From positions 75,703-139,702 of the forward strand of contig JAYZWL010000083.1 in assembly GCA_036154955.1 (NCBI GenBank): a DNA stretch of 64,000 bases. Reading direction: 5' to 3'. Under the pieces are notes generated by a model. The model worked only from the letters and a program-made list of their open reading frames with translations, was not told the origin of the DNA and made no database searches. The translations under genes were made by a program, and so were the position numbers. This document shows positions 1 to 7,991 of this stretch, in pieces; position 1 is the stretch's first letter, and every line of letters starts with the position of its first letter. Source of the DNA: Albimonas sp036154955 (lineage in GTDB: Bacteria > Pseudomonadota > Alphaproteobacteria > Rhodobacterales > Rhodobacteraceae).

Positions 1-425
1 TGGACCTGCTCTACAACGAACTCGCGGTCTGCATCGGCATGGTGCATTTCATGCTGCCCTACGCGATCCTGCCGCTCTACGCCTCCATGCGCGGCATCGA
101 CGGACGGCTGATCGCCGCCGCCTACGGGCTGGGGGCGAGCCGGCTGCGCGCCTTCCTGACCGTGTTCCTGCCGCTGTCCGCGCCGGGCATCGTCGGCGCG
201 GGGGTGCTGGTCTTCATCTTCTCGCTGGGCTTCTTCGTGACGCCCGCCATCCTCGGCGGCGGCCGCATCCAGATGATCGCGGAATACATGAGCTGGCTGA
301 TCCTCGACCGCCTGCTCTGGGGCCCCGCCACCATGCTGGCGACGGTGCTGGTGCTCGCCATTCTCGTCCTGCTCGCGGCGCTCAGCCGGGTGGTGGACCT
401 GCGCAAACTGTTCGGAGCGGCGTGA
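1..425 (+). CDS. ABC transporter permease (PotB-like), 5' end outside window
   Basis: This is the C-terminal part of an inner-membrane permease of a binding-protein-dependent ABC importer. The reading frame is open from base 3, so the true start lies upstream. The visible part has hydrophobic segments and the cytoplasmic EAA loop (AAYGLGASRLRAFLTVFLPL, then an APGI-like end) that docks on the ATPase. The pattern fits the spermidine/putrescine class of permeases. It stops at 423-425 and the second permease starts 2 bases later, so the two form a pair. The ATPase and binding protein are probably upstream. Substrate is inferred only from neighbours (hydantoin or ureide enzymes downstream) and could equally be a polyamine or amino acid. 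Confidence 0.85.
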   Translation, partial: DLLYNELAVCIGMVHFMLPYAILPLYASMRGIDGRLIAAAYGLGASRLRAFLTVFLPLSAPGIVGAGVLVFIFSLGFFVTPAILGGGRIQMIAEYMSWLILDRLLWGPATMLATVLVLAILVLLAALSRVVDLRKLFGAA

Positions 426-426
426 G

Positions 427-1221
427 ATGAGCGAGATCGACCTCAAGTCCGCCCGCGTCCCCGGCTCTCCGGTGCTGGCGTGGAGCGTGGTGCTGTTCCT
501 GCTGCTGCCGCTGACCGTGGTCATCCCGGTGTCGCTGACCGACAAGACCTACCTGTCCTTCCCGGAGGAGGCGCTGTCGCTGCAGCACTACGCGAAGCTG
601 GCGACGTCGGAGGCGTGGCTCGGCTCCATCGGGCAGAGCCTGGTCATCGCGCTCGGCTCCACAGCCATCGCGGTGACGCTCGGCACGCTCTGCGCCATCG
701 GCTGCTGGCGGATCGGGGGGGCGCGGATCGAGCTGATCCGCTTCCTGATGCTGATGCCGGTGATCGTGCCCAACGTGGTCTATGCGCTGGGGCTCTACCG
801 GTTCTGGGTCGACCTGCGGCTGGTGGACACCTATCTGGGCGTGATCATCGCCCACGCGGTGACGGGCGTGCCCTATGTGGTCATCATCGTCACCGCGAGC
901 CTCTCGGGCTTCGATCCGCGGCTGGAGCAGGCGTCGATGTCGCTGGGGGCGAGCGCCTGGCAGACGCTGCGCGCGGTGATCCTGCCGGCGATCTGGCCGG
1001 GCATCGCCTCGGGCGGGATCTTCGCCTTCATCCACTCCTGGGACGAACTGGTGCTGGTGCTGTTCATCGCGTCGCGCCGCATCGTCACCCTGCCGCGGCG
1101 GTTCTGGGACGGGATCCAGGAGAATCTCGACCCGACCATGGCGGCGGCGGCGGTGTGCCTGTCGATTGCAACGATCGGGCTTCTCGCATTGAATATGCGG
1201 CTCACGCGGGGCGGGAAATAG
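427..1221 (+). CDS. ABC transporter permease (PotC-like)
   Basis: This is the second inner-membrane permease subunit of the importer, 264 residues, the usual size for PotC-type proteins. It has an N-terminal membrane segment (residues about 15-35), several further hydrophobic helices, and an EAA loop (EQASMSLGASAWQTLRAVIL) near residues 165-190. It starts 2 bases after the previous permease stops, so the two are surely co-transcribed and probably translationally coupled. The FCD regulator follows 28 bases later. Transport of a cyclic ureide or related nitrogen compound is inferred from context only; sequence alone says spermidine/putrescine-type family. Confidence 0.88.
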   Translation: MSEIDLKSARVPGSPVLAWSVVLFLLLPLTVVIPVSLTDKTYLSFPEEALSLQHYAKLATSEAWLGSIGQSLVIALGSTAIAVTLGTLCAIGCWRIGGARIELIRFLMLMPVIVPNVVYALGLYRFWVDLRLVDTYLGVIIAHAVTGVPYVVIIVTASLSGFDPRLEQASMSLGASAWQTLRAVILPAIWPGIASGGIFAFIHSWDELVLVLFIASRRIVTLPRRFWDGIQENLDPTMAAAAVCLSIATIGLLALNMRLTRGGK

Positions 1222-1249
1222 AGCGGCGGGAAAGCCGCGCGACAGGGGG

Positions 1250-2053
1250 ATGGGGCGGATGGCCATGGCCGAGGATGCGGCGGGAGATTTGGCGGAGATC
1301 CCGTCGGCATTGCAGGCCCTGTCCGAGGTCGACCGGCGCAAGTATCTGGTGGCGCTGGAGCTTCTGGACCTGTCCGAGGAACCCGTCGGCGCACGCCGCC
1401 TGTCGGACGAGCTGCGCCGCCAGGGCATGGACGCGGCCGAGGCCACGGCCGGGCGGCTTCTGCGCAGCTTCGACGACCTGGGCTGGTCCTCCAATTCCGG
1501 CAAGCGGGGCCGGCGGATCACCCGGGCCGGGCGCACGGCGCTGTCGGAACTGCGCCTTCAGGACCAGTTCGCCGCGCAGACCACCCATATCGCCGAGGCC
1601 GCCAACGCCGCCGACCTGTCGGAACTGGCGGACCTGATGCATCTGCGCCGGGCGGTGGAGGCGGAGAACGCCCGCCTCGCCGCGGTGCGCGCGACGGATG
1701 AGGAACTGGACCTCATCGACCGGGCCGCGCAGGCCCATGTCGGCTGCATCCATACCGAGACCCGCGTCGACCAGTCCCTGAACTTCCACATGCTGGTCGC
1801 CAAGGCCTCCCACAACCCGTTGCTGGAGGCGGTGTCGGCGCTGGTGCTGGGGGTTCACAACCACAAGCTCGCCGACCTGATGGACGTCTATCTCGCCGGC
1901 GCCGGGCCCGAGGGGCAGGTTGTGCATCGCGCCCACGAACATCTCGATCTGGTGGAGGCGCTGCGCCGGCGCGATCCGGACGCGGCCGAATCCATCATGC
2001 GCGCCCATATCGACCGGATGATCGAGAGCATTCCGGCCGACCGACGCGGCTGA
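1250..2053 (+). CDS. FCD-domain transcriptional regulator with atypical N-terminal winged helix
   Basis: The C-terminal two thirds (from about residue 105) is a helical FCD ligand domain of the FadR/GntR type: it has the LMHLRRAVEAENARLAA opening, the DQSLNFHMLVAKASHNPLL core and the EHLDLVEALRRRDPDAAES end, with the histidines and acidic residues that usually hold a metal. The N-terminus is not a normal GntR helix-turn-helix. It reads as a winged helix (RRLSDELRRQGMDAAEATAG, then a GRRITRAGRTAL wing) resembling the DNA-binding part of NrpR-like proteins. The start at 1250 is uncertain: in-frame ATGs at 1259 and 1265 are alternatives. It probably controls the transporter and the ridA-hydrolase genes. 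A perfect palindrome lies 140 bases downstream. Confidence 0.78.
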   Translation: MGRMAMAEDAAGDLAEIPSALQALSEVDRRKYLVALELLDLSEEPVGARRLSDELRRQGMDAAEATAGRLLRSFDDLGWSSNSGKRGRRITRAGRTALSELRLQDQFAAQTTHIAEAANAADLSELADLMHLRRAVEAENARLAAVRATDEELDLIDRAAQAHVGCIHTETRVDQSLNFHMLVAKASHNPLLEAVSALVLGVHNHKLADLMDVYLAGAGPEGQVVHRAHEHLDLVEALRRRDPDAAESIMRAHIDRMIESIPADRRG

Positions 2054-2362
2054 GCCGGGCCGGTCCGGCCGTTGCGATCCCGGCGAATGCGGGGCGTTCG
2101 CGCGTCCCGGCCGGACCTGCGCGCCCGAAATCGGGGCCGACCGGCCGGCGAAACCGGGAAAATCGCAGGGTCGCGAGAAATCCGGTTGATTATCATCATC
2201 ACTGATGATCGAGTGGTTGCAGGCGATGCGCGGGGGCGCTGCAACTCCACCCGCCGCATCGCCGTTCCGCGCCGGCCGCACCCTGTCCCGGCGCGCCTCG
2301 CCGCCCGTTCGCCGCTCGCCCCGGCGGGCGGGCGGCCCTCTGACCCGGAAGGACCCCAGCCG
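2054..2362. other. Intergenic region upstream of the ridA-hydrolase genes
   Basis: This 309-base stretch holds no convincing gene. A short AT-richer patch around 2180-2215 contains a perfect palindrome, described separately, and is the likely promoter/operator area. No -35/-10 pair with good spacing could be assigned. The rest is GC-rich and featureless. Reading frames that cross it appear to be chance extensions upstream of the RidA start at 2363. Confidence 0.5.
2195..2209. promoter_or_regulatory. Candidate operator palindrome
   Basis: The sequence ATCATCA-C-TGATGAT is a perfect 7-base inverted repeat around one central base, in an AT-rich island within very GC-rich DNA. It lies between the FCD regulator gene and the RidA/carbamoylase/hydantoinase genes. 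FCD-family regulators typically bind short palindromes of this size. Assigning it to the neighbouring regulator is inference. Confidence 0.5.
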
Positions 2363-2719
2363 ATGCCGATCACCCGTTTTCACGCCACCGGCCGCATGAG
2401 CCAGGCCGTGCGCTATCCCCTGTCCGGGGAGGCGGTGGTCCTGGCGGGCCAGGTCTCCTCCGACCCCGCGCTCGACCTCGCCGGGCAGACCGCGAACGTG
2501 CTGGCGCGCATCGACGCGCTGCTGGCGGAGGCGGGGACGTCGAAGGCGAACATGATCCAGGCGACGATCTGGCTGGCCGATATCGGCGGTTTCGCCGCGA
2601 TGAACGCGGTCTGGGACGGCTGGTGCGACGCCTCCTGCGCGCCGGCCCGGGCCTGCGTGGAGGCGAAGCTCGCCGATCCGCGCCTGCTGGTCGAAATCCA
2701 GGTCGTCGCGGTCGTCTGA
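2363..2719 (+). CDS. RidA family protein (enamine/imine deaminase-like)
   Basis: This 118-residue protein matches the RidA/YjgF/RutC fold. It opens with a short strand region and has the AVVLAGQVSSDPALDLAGQT segment, the DALLAEAGTSKANMIQATIW helix-strand and a C-terminal CVEAKLADPRLLVEIQVVAV strand. Family members form trimers that hydrolyse reactive enamine or imine intermediates. The usual arginine near residue 105 falls in the VEAKLADPRLLVEI segment but is displaced, so activity cannot be assumed. The start at 2363 gives the normal family length. It sits 43 bases upstream of the carbamoylase, as in pyrimidine and ureide degradation clusters. Confidence 0.82.
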   Translation: MPITRFHATGRMSQAVRYPLSGEAVVLAGQVSSDPALDLAGQTANVLARIDALLAEAGTSKANMIQATIWLADIGGFAAMNAVWDGWCDASCAPARACVEAKLADPRLLVEIQVVAVV

Positions 2720-2762
2720 CCTCGCCCGTGCCCTCCGCCTTCCCCGCCCAAGGACCCCATCC

Positions 2763-4007
2763 GTGACCGATCCGAAAATCCATATCGACCCCGCCTTCGT
2801 CGAACGCCTGATCCTGGAGATGGCCGAATTCGGCTCCGACGGGGGAACCGGCGTCTCCCGCACCGTCTATTCGCCGGAATGGGTCGGGGCGACGCGGACC
2901 TATGCCGACTGGTGCGAGGCGGCGGGGCTGGACGCGCGCCACGACGCGGTGGGCAACGTCTGGGGCGTGCTGGCGGGGACGGAGCCGGGCAAATCCATCG
3001 CCACCGGCTCCCATATCGACAGCCAGTGCCCGGGCGGGCGCTATGACGGGATCCTCGGCGCGCTGGCGGGGCTGATCGCGCTCAAGGCGCTGAAGGAACA
3101 GTTCGGGGCGCCGAAGCGGACGCTGGAATGCGTGGCGCTGTGCGAGGAAGAGTCTTCGCGCTTCCCTTCGGCCAATTTCTGGGGCTCTCGGGCCATCGTC
3201 GGCGGCGTCTCCGCCACCGATCCCGACACCACCATCGGCTATGGCGGCGAGACCATCGCCGAGGCGATGCGCGAAGCTGGCTTCGACCCCGCCCGCATCG
3301 GGGAAGCGAAGCGCGACGACATCGACACCTTCGTGGAGCTGCATATCGAGCAGGGCCCGATCCTGGAACATGCCGGCCTGCCGGTGGCGGTGGTCACCGG
3401 CATCACCGGCATCCGGCACTACGAGGTGCGCCTCGCGGGCGAGCAGAACCACGCCGGCGCCTTCCCCATGGACCTGCGTCGCGACCCGATGGCGGGGATG
3501 GCCGAGATCGCCTCGACCGCCATCGACACCGCCCATCGCTGGGGCCGCCCGGCGGTGACCACCGTGGGCCGGGTCCATGTCTCCCCCAACGCCACGGCGA
3601 TCATTCCCGACAGCGTGGTGTTCTCGCTCGACGCCCGCCACCCGGACCCCGCCGAATGCGCCCGCCTTCATGCGAGCCATGAGCGGATGATGCAGGAAGT
3701 GGCCGACCGCCGCGGCCTCGATCTTTCGTGGAAGATCATGATCGACCACCCGGCCTGCCCCTCGGACCCGGGCGTGGTGGACGCGCTGATGGAGGCGGCC
3801 GCGATCCAGGGCGTGCCCGTGATGAAGATGGCCAGCGGCGCCGGCCACGACAGCCAGCAGATGGCGAAGATCGCCAAGGTGGCGATGATCTTCGTGCGCT
3901 CCAAGGACGGCCGCTCCCACACGCCTGCGGAGTTCTCCTCCATCCCCGACATCGTCGCCGGCATCGAGGTCCTCGCCCAGGGCCTCCATCGCCTCGCCTA
4001 CGCCTGA
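2763..4007 (+). CDS. Zn-dependent hydrolase, N-carbamoyl-L-amino acid hydrolase / allantoate amidohydrolase family
   Basis: This 414-residue cytosolic enzyme belongs to the M20-like HyuC/AllC/beta-ureidopropionase family, which cleaves ureido groups to release CO2 and ammonia. Metal-site motifs are visible: GSHIDSQCPGGRYDG near residues 80-95, the EEESSRFP stretch near 120-130, and LHIEQGP near 195. The dimerisation domain carries NHAGAFPMDLRRDPM, and a late GAGHDSQQMAKI supplies the last ligand. Length is normal. It is followed after 14 bases by a hydantoinase, so the pair would open a cyclic ureide and then hydrolyse the N-carbamoyl product. Exact substrate (hydantoin, dihydropyrimidine or allantoate) cannot be decided from sequence. 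Confidence 0.85.
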   Translation: MTDPKIHIDPAFVERLILEMAEFGSDGGTGVSRTVYSPEWVGATRTYADWCEAAGLDARHDAVGNVWGVLAGTEPGKSIATGSHIDSQCPGGRYDGILGALAGLIALKALKEQFGAPKRTLECVALCEEESSRFPSANFWGSRAIVGGVSATDPDTTIGYGGETIAEAMREAGFDPARIGEAKRDDIDTFVELHIEQGPILEHAGLPVAVVTGITGIRHYEVRLAGEQNHAGAFPMDLRRDPMAGMAEIASTAIDTAHRWGRPAVTTVGRVHVSPNATAIIPDSVVFSLDARHPDPAECARLHASHERMMQEVADRRGLDLSWKIMIDHPACPSDPGVVDALMEAAAIQGVPVMKMASGAGHDSQQMAKIAKVAMIFVRSKDGRSHTPAEFSSIPDIVAGIEVLAQGLHRLAYA

Positions 4008-4021
4008 GCCCGGAGGACGCC

Positions 4022-5416
4022 ATGAAGACGCTGATCAGGAACGGGACCGTCGCCACCGCGTCGGCCGTCCACCGCGCCGACGTGCTGGTGGAGGAAGGGG
4101 TGATCGCCGCCGTGGGCCTCGACCTCGACGCCGCGGGGGCGGAGGTGGTGGACGCGGGCGGCTGCTACGTGATGCCCGGCGGCATCGACGTGCACACGCA
4201 TCTCGACAACACGAGCTTCGGCGTGACCACGGCCGACGATTTCGCCACCGGCACCATCGCCGCGGCTTGCGGGGGCACGACCGCCATCGTCGATTTCTGC
4301 CAGCAGGGGGTGGGGACGTCGCTGAAGGACTCGCTCGCCGTCTGGCACGGCAAGGCGGGCGGCAGGTCGGTGATCGACTACGGCTTTCACATCATCATCA
4401 ACGACCCCTCCGACGCGGTGATCGAGGAGATCCCGGAGCTTCCGGGGCAGGGCGTCACCTCGGTCAAGCTGTTCATGGCCTATCGCGGCGTGCCGGGCAT
4501 GACCCAGATCGACGACCTGACCATGCTGCGGATCATGGAGAAGACCCGCGCCTCGGGCTCGGTGGTCATGGTCCATGCCGAGAACGGCGACGCCGCCGAC
4601 ATGCTGCGCGACATGTGCGCGGCGCGGGGGGATCTCAGCCCGAAATTCCACGCCGTCTCCCGCCCGCCGCGCACCGAATCCGAGGCCACCGCGCGGGCCA
4701 TCGCCCATGCCGAGCTGATGGGCGCGCCGCTCTACGTCGTCCACCTGACCTGCGAGGACGCGCTCGATGAGCTGATCCGGGGCCGGCGCCGCGGCGCGCC
4801 GGTCTTCGCGGAGACCTGCACCCAGTATCTCTACTGCACCACCGACGATCTCGACCGGCCGGATTTCGAGGGCGCGAAATACGTGTTCACCCCGCCCGTG
4901 CGCTCGGCCCGCGACAACGAGGTCCTGTGGAACGCGCTGTCCATGGGCCTGCTCAAGGCGGTGTCCTCGGACCACTCGCCGTGGAATTTCGTCGGGCAGA
5001 AGGACCTGGGCCGCGACGACTTCCGCAAGATCCCCAACGGCGCCCCTGGGATCGAGGAGCGGATGACCATGGTCTGGCAGGGGGTGAACCAGGGGCGGTT
5101 CGGGATCGACCGCTTCGTGGACATCGTGTCGACCAATCCGGCGCGGCTCTTCGGGCTCTACCCGCAGAAGGGGACCATCGCGGCCGGCTCCGACGCCGAT
5201 ATCGTGATCTGGGATCCGGAGGCGGAGATGGTGATGACCAAGCCCGCCCTGCATTCGGCCGTCGACTACACGCTGTTCGAGGGGATGCCGGTCAAGGGCC
5301 TGCCGCGCACCGTGTTCCTGCGCGGCGAGATGATCGTGGACGGGCGCGAATATATCGGCTCGGCGCCCGGCGGGCGCTTCCTGAAGCGGGCCGCCTTCGA
5401 TCCCGGTGCGGTCTGA
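4022..5416 (+). CDS. hydA: Dihydropyrimidinase / D-hydantoinase
   Basis: This 464-residue cyclic amidohydrolase opens hydantoin or dihydropyrimidine rings to N-carbamoyl acids. The binuclear metal site is complete: GIDVHTHLD near residue 60, the lysine to be carboxylated in TSVKLFMAYRG near 150, histidines in VMVHAENGD and YVVHLTCED, and the aspartate in VSSDHSPWN. Length matches the family. The start is set by a GGAGG about 6 bases upstream of 4022. It is the last gene of the run with permeases, regulator, RidA and carbamoylase, which argues for a catabolic operon. No dihydropyrimidine dehydrogenase genes are present in the window, so use on hydantoins or other ureides is as likely as pyrimidine breakdown. 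Confidence 0.88.
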   Translation: MKTLIRNGTVATASAVHRADVLVEEGVIAAVGLDLDAAGAEVVDAGGCYVMPGGIDVHTHLDNTSFGVTTADDFATGTIAAACGGTTAIVDFCQQGVGTSLKDSLAVWHGKAGGRSVIDYGFHIIINDPSDAVIEEIPELPGQGVTSVKLFMAYRGVPGMTQIDDLTMLRIMEKTRASGSVVMVHAENGDAADMLRDMCAARGDLSPKFHAVSRPPRTESEATARAIAHAELMGAPLYVVHLTCEDALDELIRGRRRGAPVFAETCTQYLYCTTDDLDRPDFEGAKYVFTPPVRSARDNEVLWNALSMGLLKAVSSDHSPWNFVGQKDLGRDDFRKIPNGAPGIEERMTMVWQGVNQGRFGIDRFVDIVSTNPARLFGLYPQKGTIAAGSDADIVIWDPEAEMVMTKPALHSAVDYTLFEGMPVKGLPRTVFLRGEMIVDGREYIGSAPGGRFLKRAAFDPGAV

Positions 5417-5440
5417 ACGGACGACGGGTCGGGAACGGGC

Positions 5441-5462
5441 GCCCCGGGCTTGACCCGGGGCC
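5441..5462. repeat. Palindromic repeat, family A, copy 1
   Basis: The core GCCCCGGGCTTGACCCGGGG is followed by CC, giving an imperfect palindrome of 22 bases between two convergent genes. Near-identical copies occur at 12185, 12264, 12309, 52833 and 61251, always between genes. It resembles REP-type dispersed repeats of high-GC alphaproteobacteria and may help end transcription here. Confidence 0.75.
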
Positions 5463-5481
5463 TCGCGCCGCTCGCCGCCGG

Positions 5482-5497
5482 TGAGACGGTCGTCTCA
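5482..5497. repeat. Near-perfect 16-base palindrome TGAGACGGTCGTCTCA
   Basis: The site is a palindrome except for its two central bases and lies between the convergent hydantoinase and dehydrogenase genes. A perfect version of the same motif, TGAGACGATCGTCTCA, is found inside denD at 18220-18235. Its role is unknown; a DNA-binding-protein site or part of a bidirectional terminator are possible. Confidence 0.5.
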
Positions 5498-5508
5498 TGC
5501 GTTCCCGG

Positions 5509-6474
5509 TCAGGCGACGGGGGAGATCAGGGCCCGACCCTCGAAATGGGCGACGAGGTTGTCCACCACCAGCGCCGCCATCGCGTCCCGCGTCTCCACCG
5601 TGCCGCTGCCGTGATGGGGGGAGAGCGCGACGTTGGGCAGGGCGGTGAGCCGCGGGTCCGGCCCGGGCTCCGCGGCGAAGACGTCGAGCCCGGCGGAGCC
5701 CAGCGCCCCCGTCTCCAGCGCCGCGATCAGCGCGGGCTCGTCCACCACGCTCCCGCGGGAGATGTTGACGAAGGTCCCCTCAGGCCCCAGCGCCCGCAGC
5801 ACGGCGGCGGAGACGAGGCCCGCGGTCTCCGCCCCCCCGGGCGTGGCCACGATCAGCGCGTCGGCCCAAGCCGCCAGCGCCTCCGCGTCGGGGAAGCGGG
5901 CGTAGGGCGCGTCGCGGGGCGAGCGGGCGACATAGCCGATCTCCATCCGGAACGCCTCGGCCCGCGTGGCGATGGCCTGGCCGATGCGGCCGAGCCCCAG
6001 CACGCCCAGCCGCTTGCCGGTCAGCGTGCCGGTCAGCGGGAACATGCCCTTTCGCGCCCAGTCGCCCGAACGCACCCAGGCGTCGCCCTCCACCAGCCGC
6101 CGGCGGGCCATCAGCAGCAGCGCCATCGCCATGTCGGCCACGTCGTCGGTCAGCACGTCCGGCGTGTTGGTCACCGCGATCCCCCGCGCCCGGCAGGCGG
6201 CGAGGTCGAGGCTGTCCACGCCCACCGCGTTGCAGGCCACGATCTCCAGCGCCGGAAGCCGGTCGATGATCGCCGCCTCCAGCCCCCGCCCGCCGGTGGT
6301 GACCACGCCGCGGATGCGGGGCCCGACCTCGGCCAGCAGCGCGTGCCGGTCCGCGGCCCTGTCATGGCGGTGCAGGGTGAACAACCCCTCCAGCCGTTCC
6401 ATCTGGCCGGGGCGGATGGGGGAGACGACGAGCAGTTCGGGGCGGGGGTCGGTCATGGGCCTGGGGTCGGTCAT
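5509..6474 (-). CDS. D-isomer-specific 2-hydroxyacid dehydrogenase
   Basis: This 321-residue NAD(P)-dependent enzyme interconverts 2-hydroxy and 2-oxo acids. The Rossmann motif GVLGLGRIGQAIA sits near residues 155-167. The catalytic set is intact: arginine in FVNISRGSVVDE, glutamate in GLDVFAAEPGPDPRL and histidine in LSPHHGSGT. It fits the glyoxylate/hydroxypyruvate reductase-like subgroup. The N-terminus repeats MTDPRP twice because 18 bases are duplicated, giving two in-frame starts at 6474 and 6456. It lies 7 bases downstream of the AEC transporter on the same strand, so the pair may import and oxidise a hydroxy acid. Substrate is not determinable. Confidence 0.87.
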   Translation of the reverse strand: MTDPRPMTDPRPELLVVSPIRPGQMERLEGLFTLHRHDRAADRHALLAEVGPRIRGVVTTGGRGLEAAIIDRLPALEIVACNAVGVDSLDLAACRARGIAVTNTPDVLTDDVADMAMALLLMARRRLVEGDAWVRSGDWARKGMFPLTGTLTGKRLGVLGLGRIGQAIATRAEAFRMEIGYVARSPRDAPYARFPDAEALAAWADALIVATPGGAETAGLVSAAVLRALGPEGTFVNISRGSVVDEPALIAALETGALGSAGLDVFAAEPGPDPRLTALPNVALSPHHGSGTVETRDAMAALVVDNLVAHFEGRALISPVA

Positions 6475-6481
6475 GCGGTCC

Positions 6482-7435
6482 TCATCCGAAATACGCCTGC
6501 GCGATCAGCATCGCCGCCGGCACGGTCAGGGCGGCGACCACGGTCTGCGTGGCCACCAGGCTCGCCATCAGCGGCGCGTCGCCGCCCATCTGCCGCGCCA
6601 TCACGTAGGAGGAGGACGCGGTGGGCAGGGAATTGAACAGCACCGCCAGCAAGGCAACCTCTCCATCCAGCCCCGCGAGGATGCAGGCCAGCGCGGTCAG
6701 CGTCGGCATCGCGCCGAATTTGGCGACGGAAGCCACGGCGAAGAGCCGCGGCGCGCTTCCCAGCGTCTCCCGGTCCAGCGCCGCCCCGACGCAGAGCAGG
6801 CCCAGCGGCAGCGCCGCCTGTCCCAGCGCCTTGAAAAAGCTCTCGATCCCCGGCGGCAGGCCCAGATGGAAGGCGTGCAGCGTGATGCCCGCCGCGCAGG
6901 CGAGAATCAGCGGGTTCTTCGCCAGCGATTTCAGCGCGTGGACCACGCCCGCGCCCGCCCCGCCCTCCGGCCCGGTCCCCGCGGGCACGTAGCGCGCGAA
7001 GCACAGCACGCAGGCGACGTTGGCCGTGGGCACGATGGTGGCGATGGCGATGGCCGACAGCGCCGCGGCGTTGGGCCCGAACAGCGCCAGCGCCGCGGTG
7101 ACGCCCACGTAGTTGTTGAACCGCACCGCCCCCTGAAAGACCGAGGTGAAGGCCCGCGGCTCGATCCCCAGCGGCTTGCGCAGCAGCGCCAGCGCCGCGC
7201 CGGTCACCACGATCGGCCCGGCCAGCGCGAAGACCAGCCCGCCCACCGCGACCTCCGACAGGTCGGCCATGGCGAGCCCGTGGACGATCAGCGCCGGCAG
7301 CAGCACGAAATAGGCCAGCTTCTCCGCCGGCCCCCAGAACTCCGCCGGCAGCAGCCCGGTGCGATGGCGCAGCACATGACCCAGCCCGATCAGCATCGCG
7401 GTGGGCAGGAGCGCGATCAGCAGCATCCCGATCAT
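6482..7435 (-). CDS. AEC family transporter (auxin efflux carrier-like permease)
   Basis: This 317-residue integral membrane protein has about ten hydrophobic helices in the two-repeat AEC layout, beginning MIGMLLIALLPTAMLIGLGH and with paired core segments such as AVRFNNYVGVTAAL (residues about 100) and LFNSLPTASSSYVMARQMGG near the C-terminus. The start at 7435 is chosen because GGGAGG lies 7 bases upstream; longer readings add an unlike arginine/proline-rich stretch. Family members move malate, other organic acids or auxin-like compounds. It is followed after 7 bases by the 2-hydroxyacid dehydrogenase, suggesting a hydroxy acid substrate. A second AEC gene is at 46597. Confidence 0.85.
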   Translation of the reverse strand: MIGMLLIALLPTAMLIGLGHVLRHRTGLLPAEFWGPAEKLAYFVLLPALIVHGLAMADLSEVAVGGLVFALAGPIVVTGAALALLRKPLGIEPRAFTSVFQGAVRFNNYVGVTAALALFGPNAAALSAIAIATIVPTANVACVLCFARYVPAGTGPEGGAGAGVVHALKSLAKNPLILACAAGITLHAFHLGLPPGIESFFKALGQAALPLGLLCVGAALDRETLGSAPRLFAVASVAKFGAMPTLTALACILAGLDGEVALLAVLFNSLPTASSSYVMARQMGGDAPLMASLVATQTVVAALTVPAAMLIAQAYFG

Positions 7436-7580
7436 GCCGCGCCTCCCGGACCGGGTGGCGGGGCGGAGAGGCTGGGCGCGGACATGACGAGGACCCCCGA
7501 GGCCGGGCGGTCTGGGCGCCGCCGATTGCTGACGGCTTCGTGATGGCCCCAACTTTGCCGGATGGCAACCCGCCGCCGCG

Positions 7581-7991
7581 CTACCAGAGCGGGTCGGACA
7601 TCACCGAGACATGCGCCGCCACCACCTTCCATCCGAGGTCGGGGAAACGCACGAAGGTCTGGCTCTGCCGCCCGATCTCGTCCCGTCCCCGCACCTTGAA
7701 TTCCAGGTTGGTGGTGGCGAAGTCGCGGCCGAGCGTCAGGATCTCCAGCCGGATCCGCTTCTCCTTGATGCCCGGCCCGGGGGGGCGGCGGGTGCGGTGG
7801 CCGTGGATCTCGTCGAAGCCGTAGCCGTTCTCGTGCAGGGCGTAGCGGATGGTGTGGGGGGAGTTCCAGAAGGTGGCGTCGAGCACGTCGACGTTCTTGT
7901 CCTCCAGCGCCTTCTCGTAGCGCTCGAAGATCTCGGCGATCTCGGCGACCACCTCGGGGATGTTGGGGGTGCGGTCAGGCTGATCGGTCAT
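7581..7991 (-). CDS. AtzH-like protein (NTF2 fold, DUF3225 type)
   Basis: This 136-residue protein has the cone-shaped NTF2/SnoaL fold pattern: an N-terminal helix (PEVVAEIAEIFERYEKALED), then LDATFWNSPHTIRYALHENG, GFDEIHGHRT and a C-terminal sheet ending WKVVAAHVSVMSDPLW. It resembles AtzH, a small protein encoded beside AtzE-type amidases in cyanuric acid and biuret gene sets. It overlaps the upstream amidase by 4 bases (ATGA), so the two are translationally coupled. Its biochemical role is poorly defined. No AtzG-like GatC-type subunit is seen next to it. Confidence 0.75.
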   Translation of the reverse strand: MTDQPDRTPNIPEVVAEIAEIFERYEKALEDKNVDVLDATFWNSPHTIRYALHENGYGFDEIHGHRTRRPPGPGIKEKRIRLEILTLGRDFATTNLEFKVRGRDEIGRQSQTFVRFPDLGWKVVAAHVSVMSDPLW

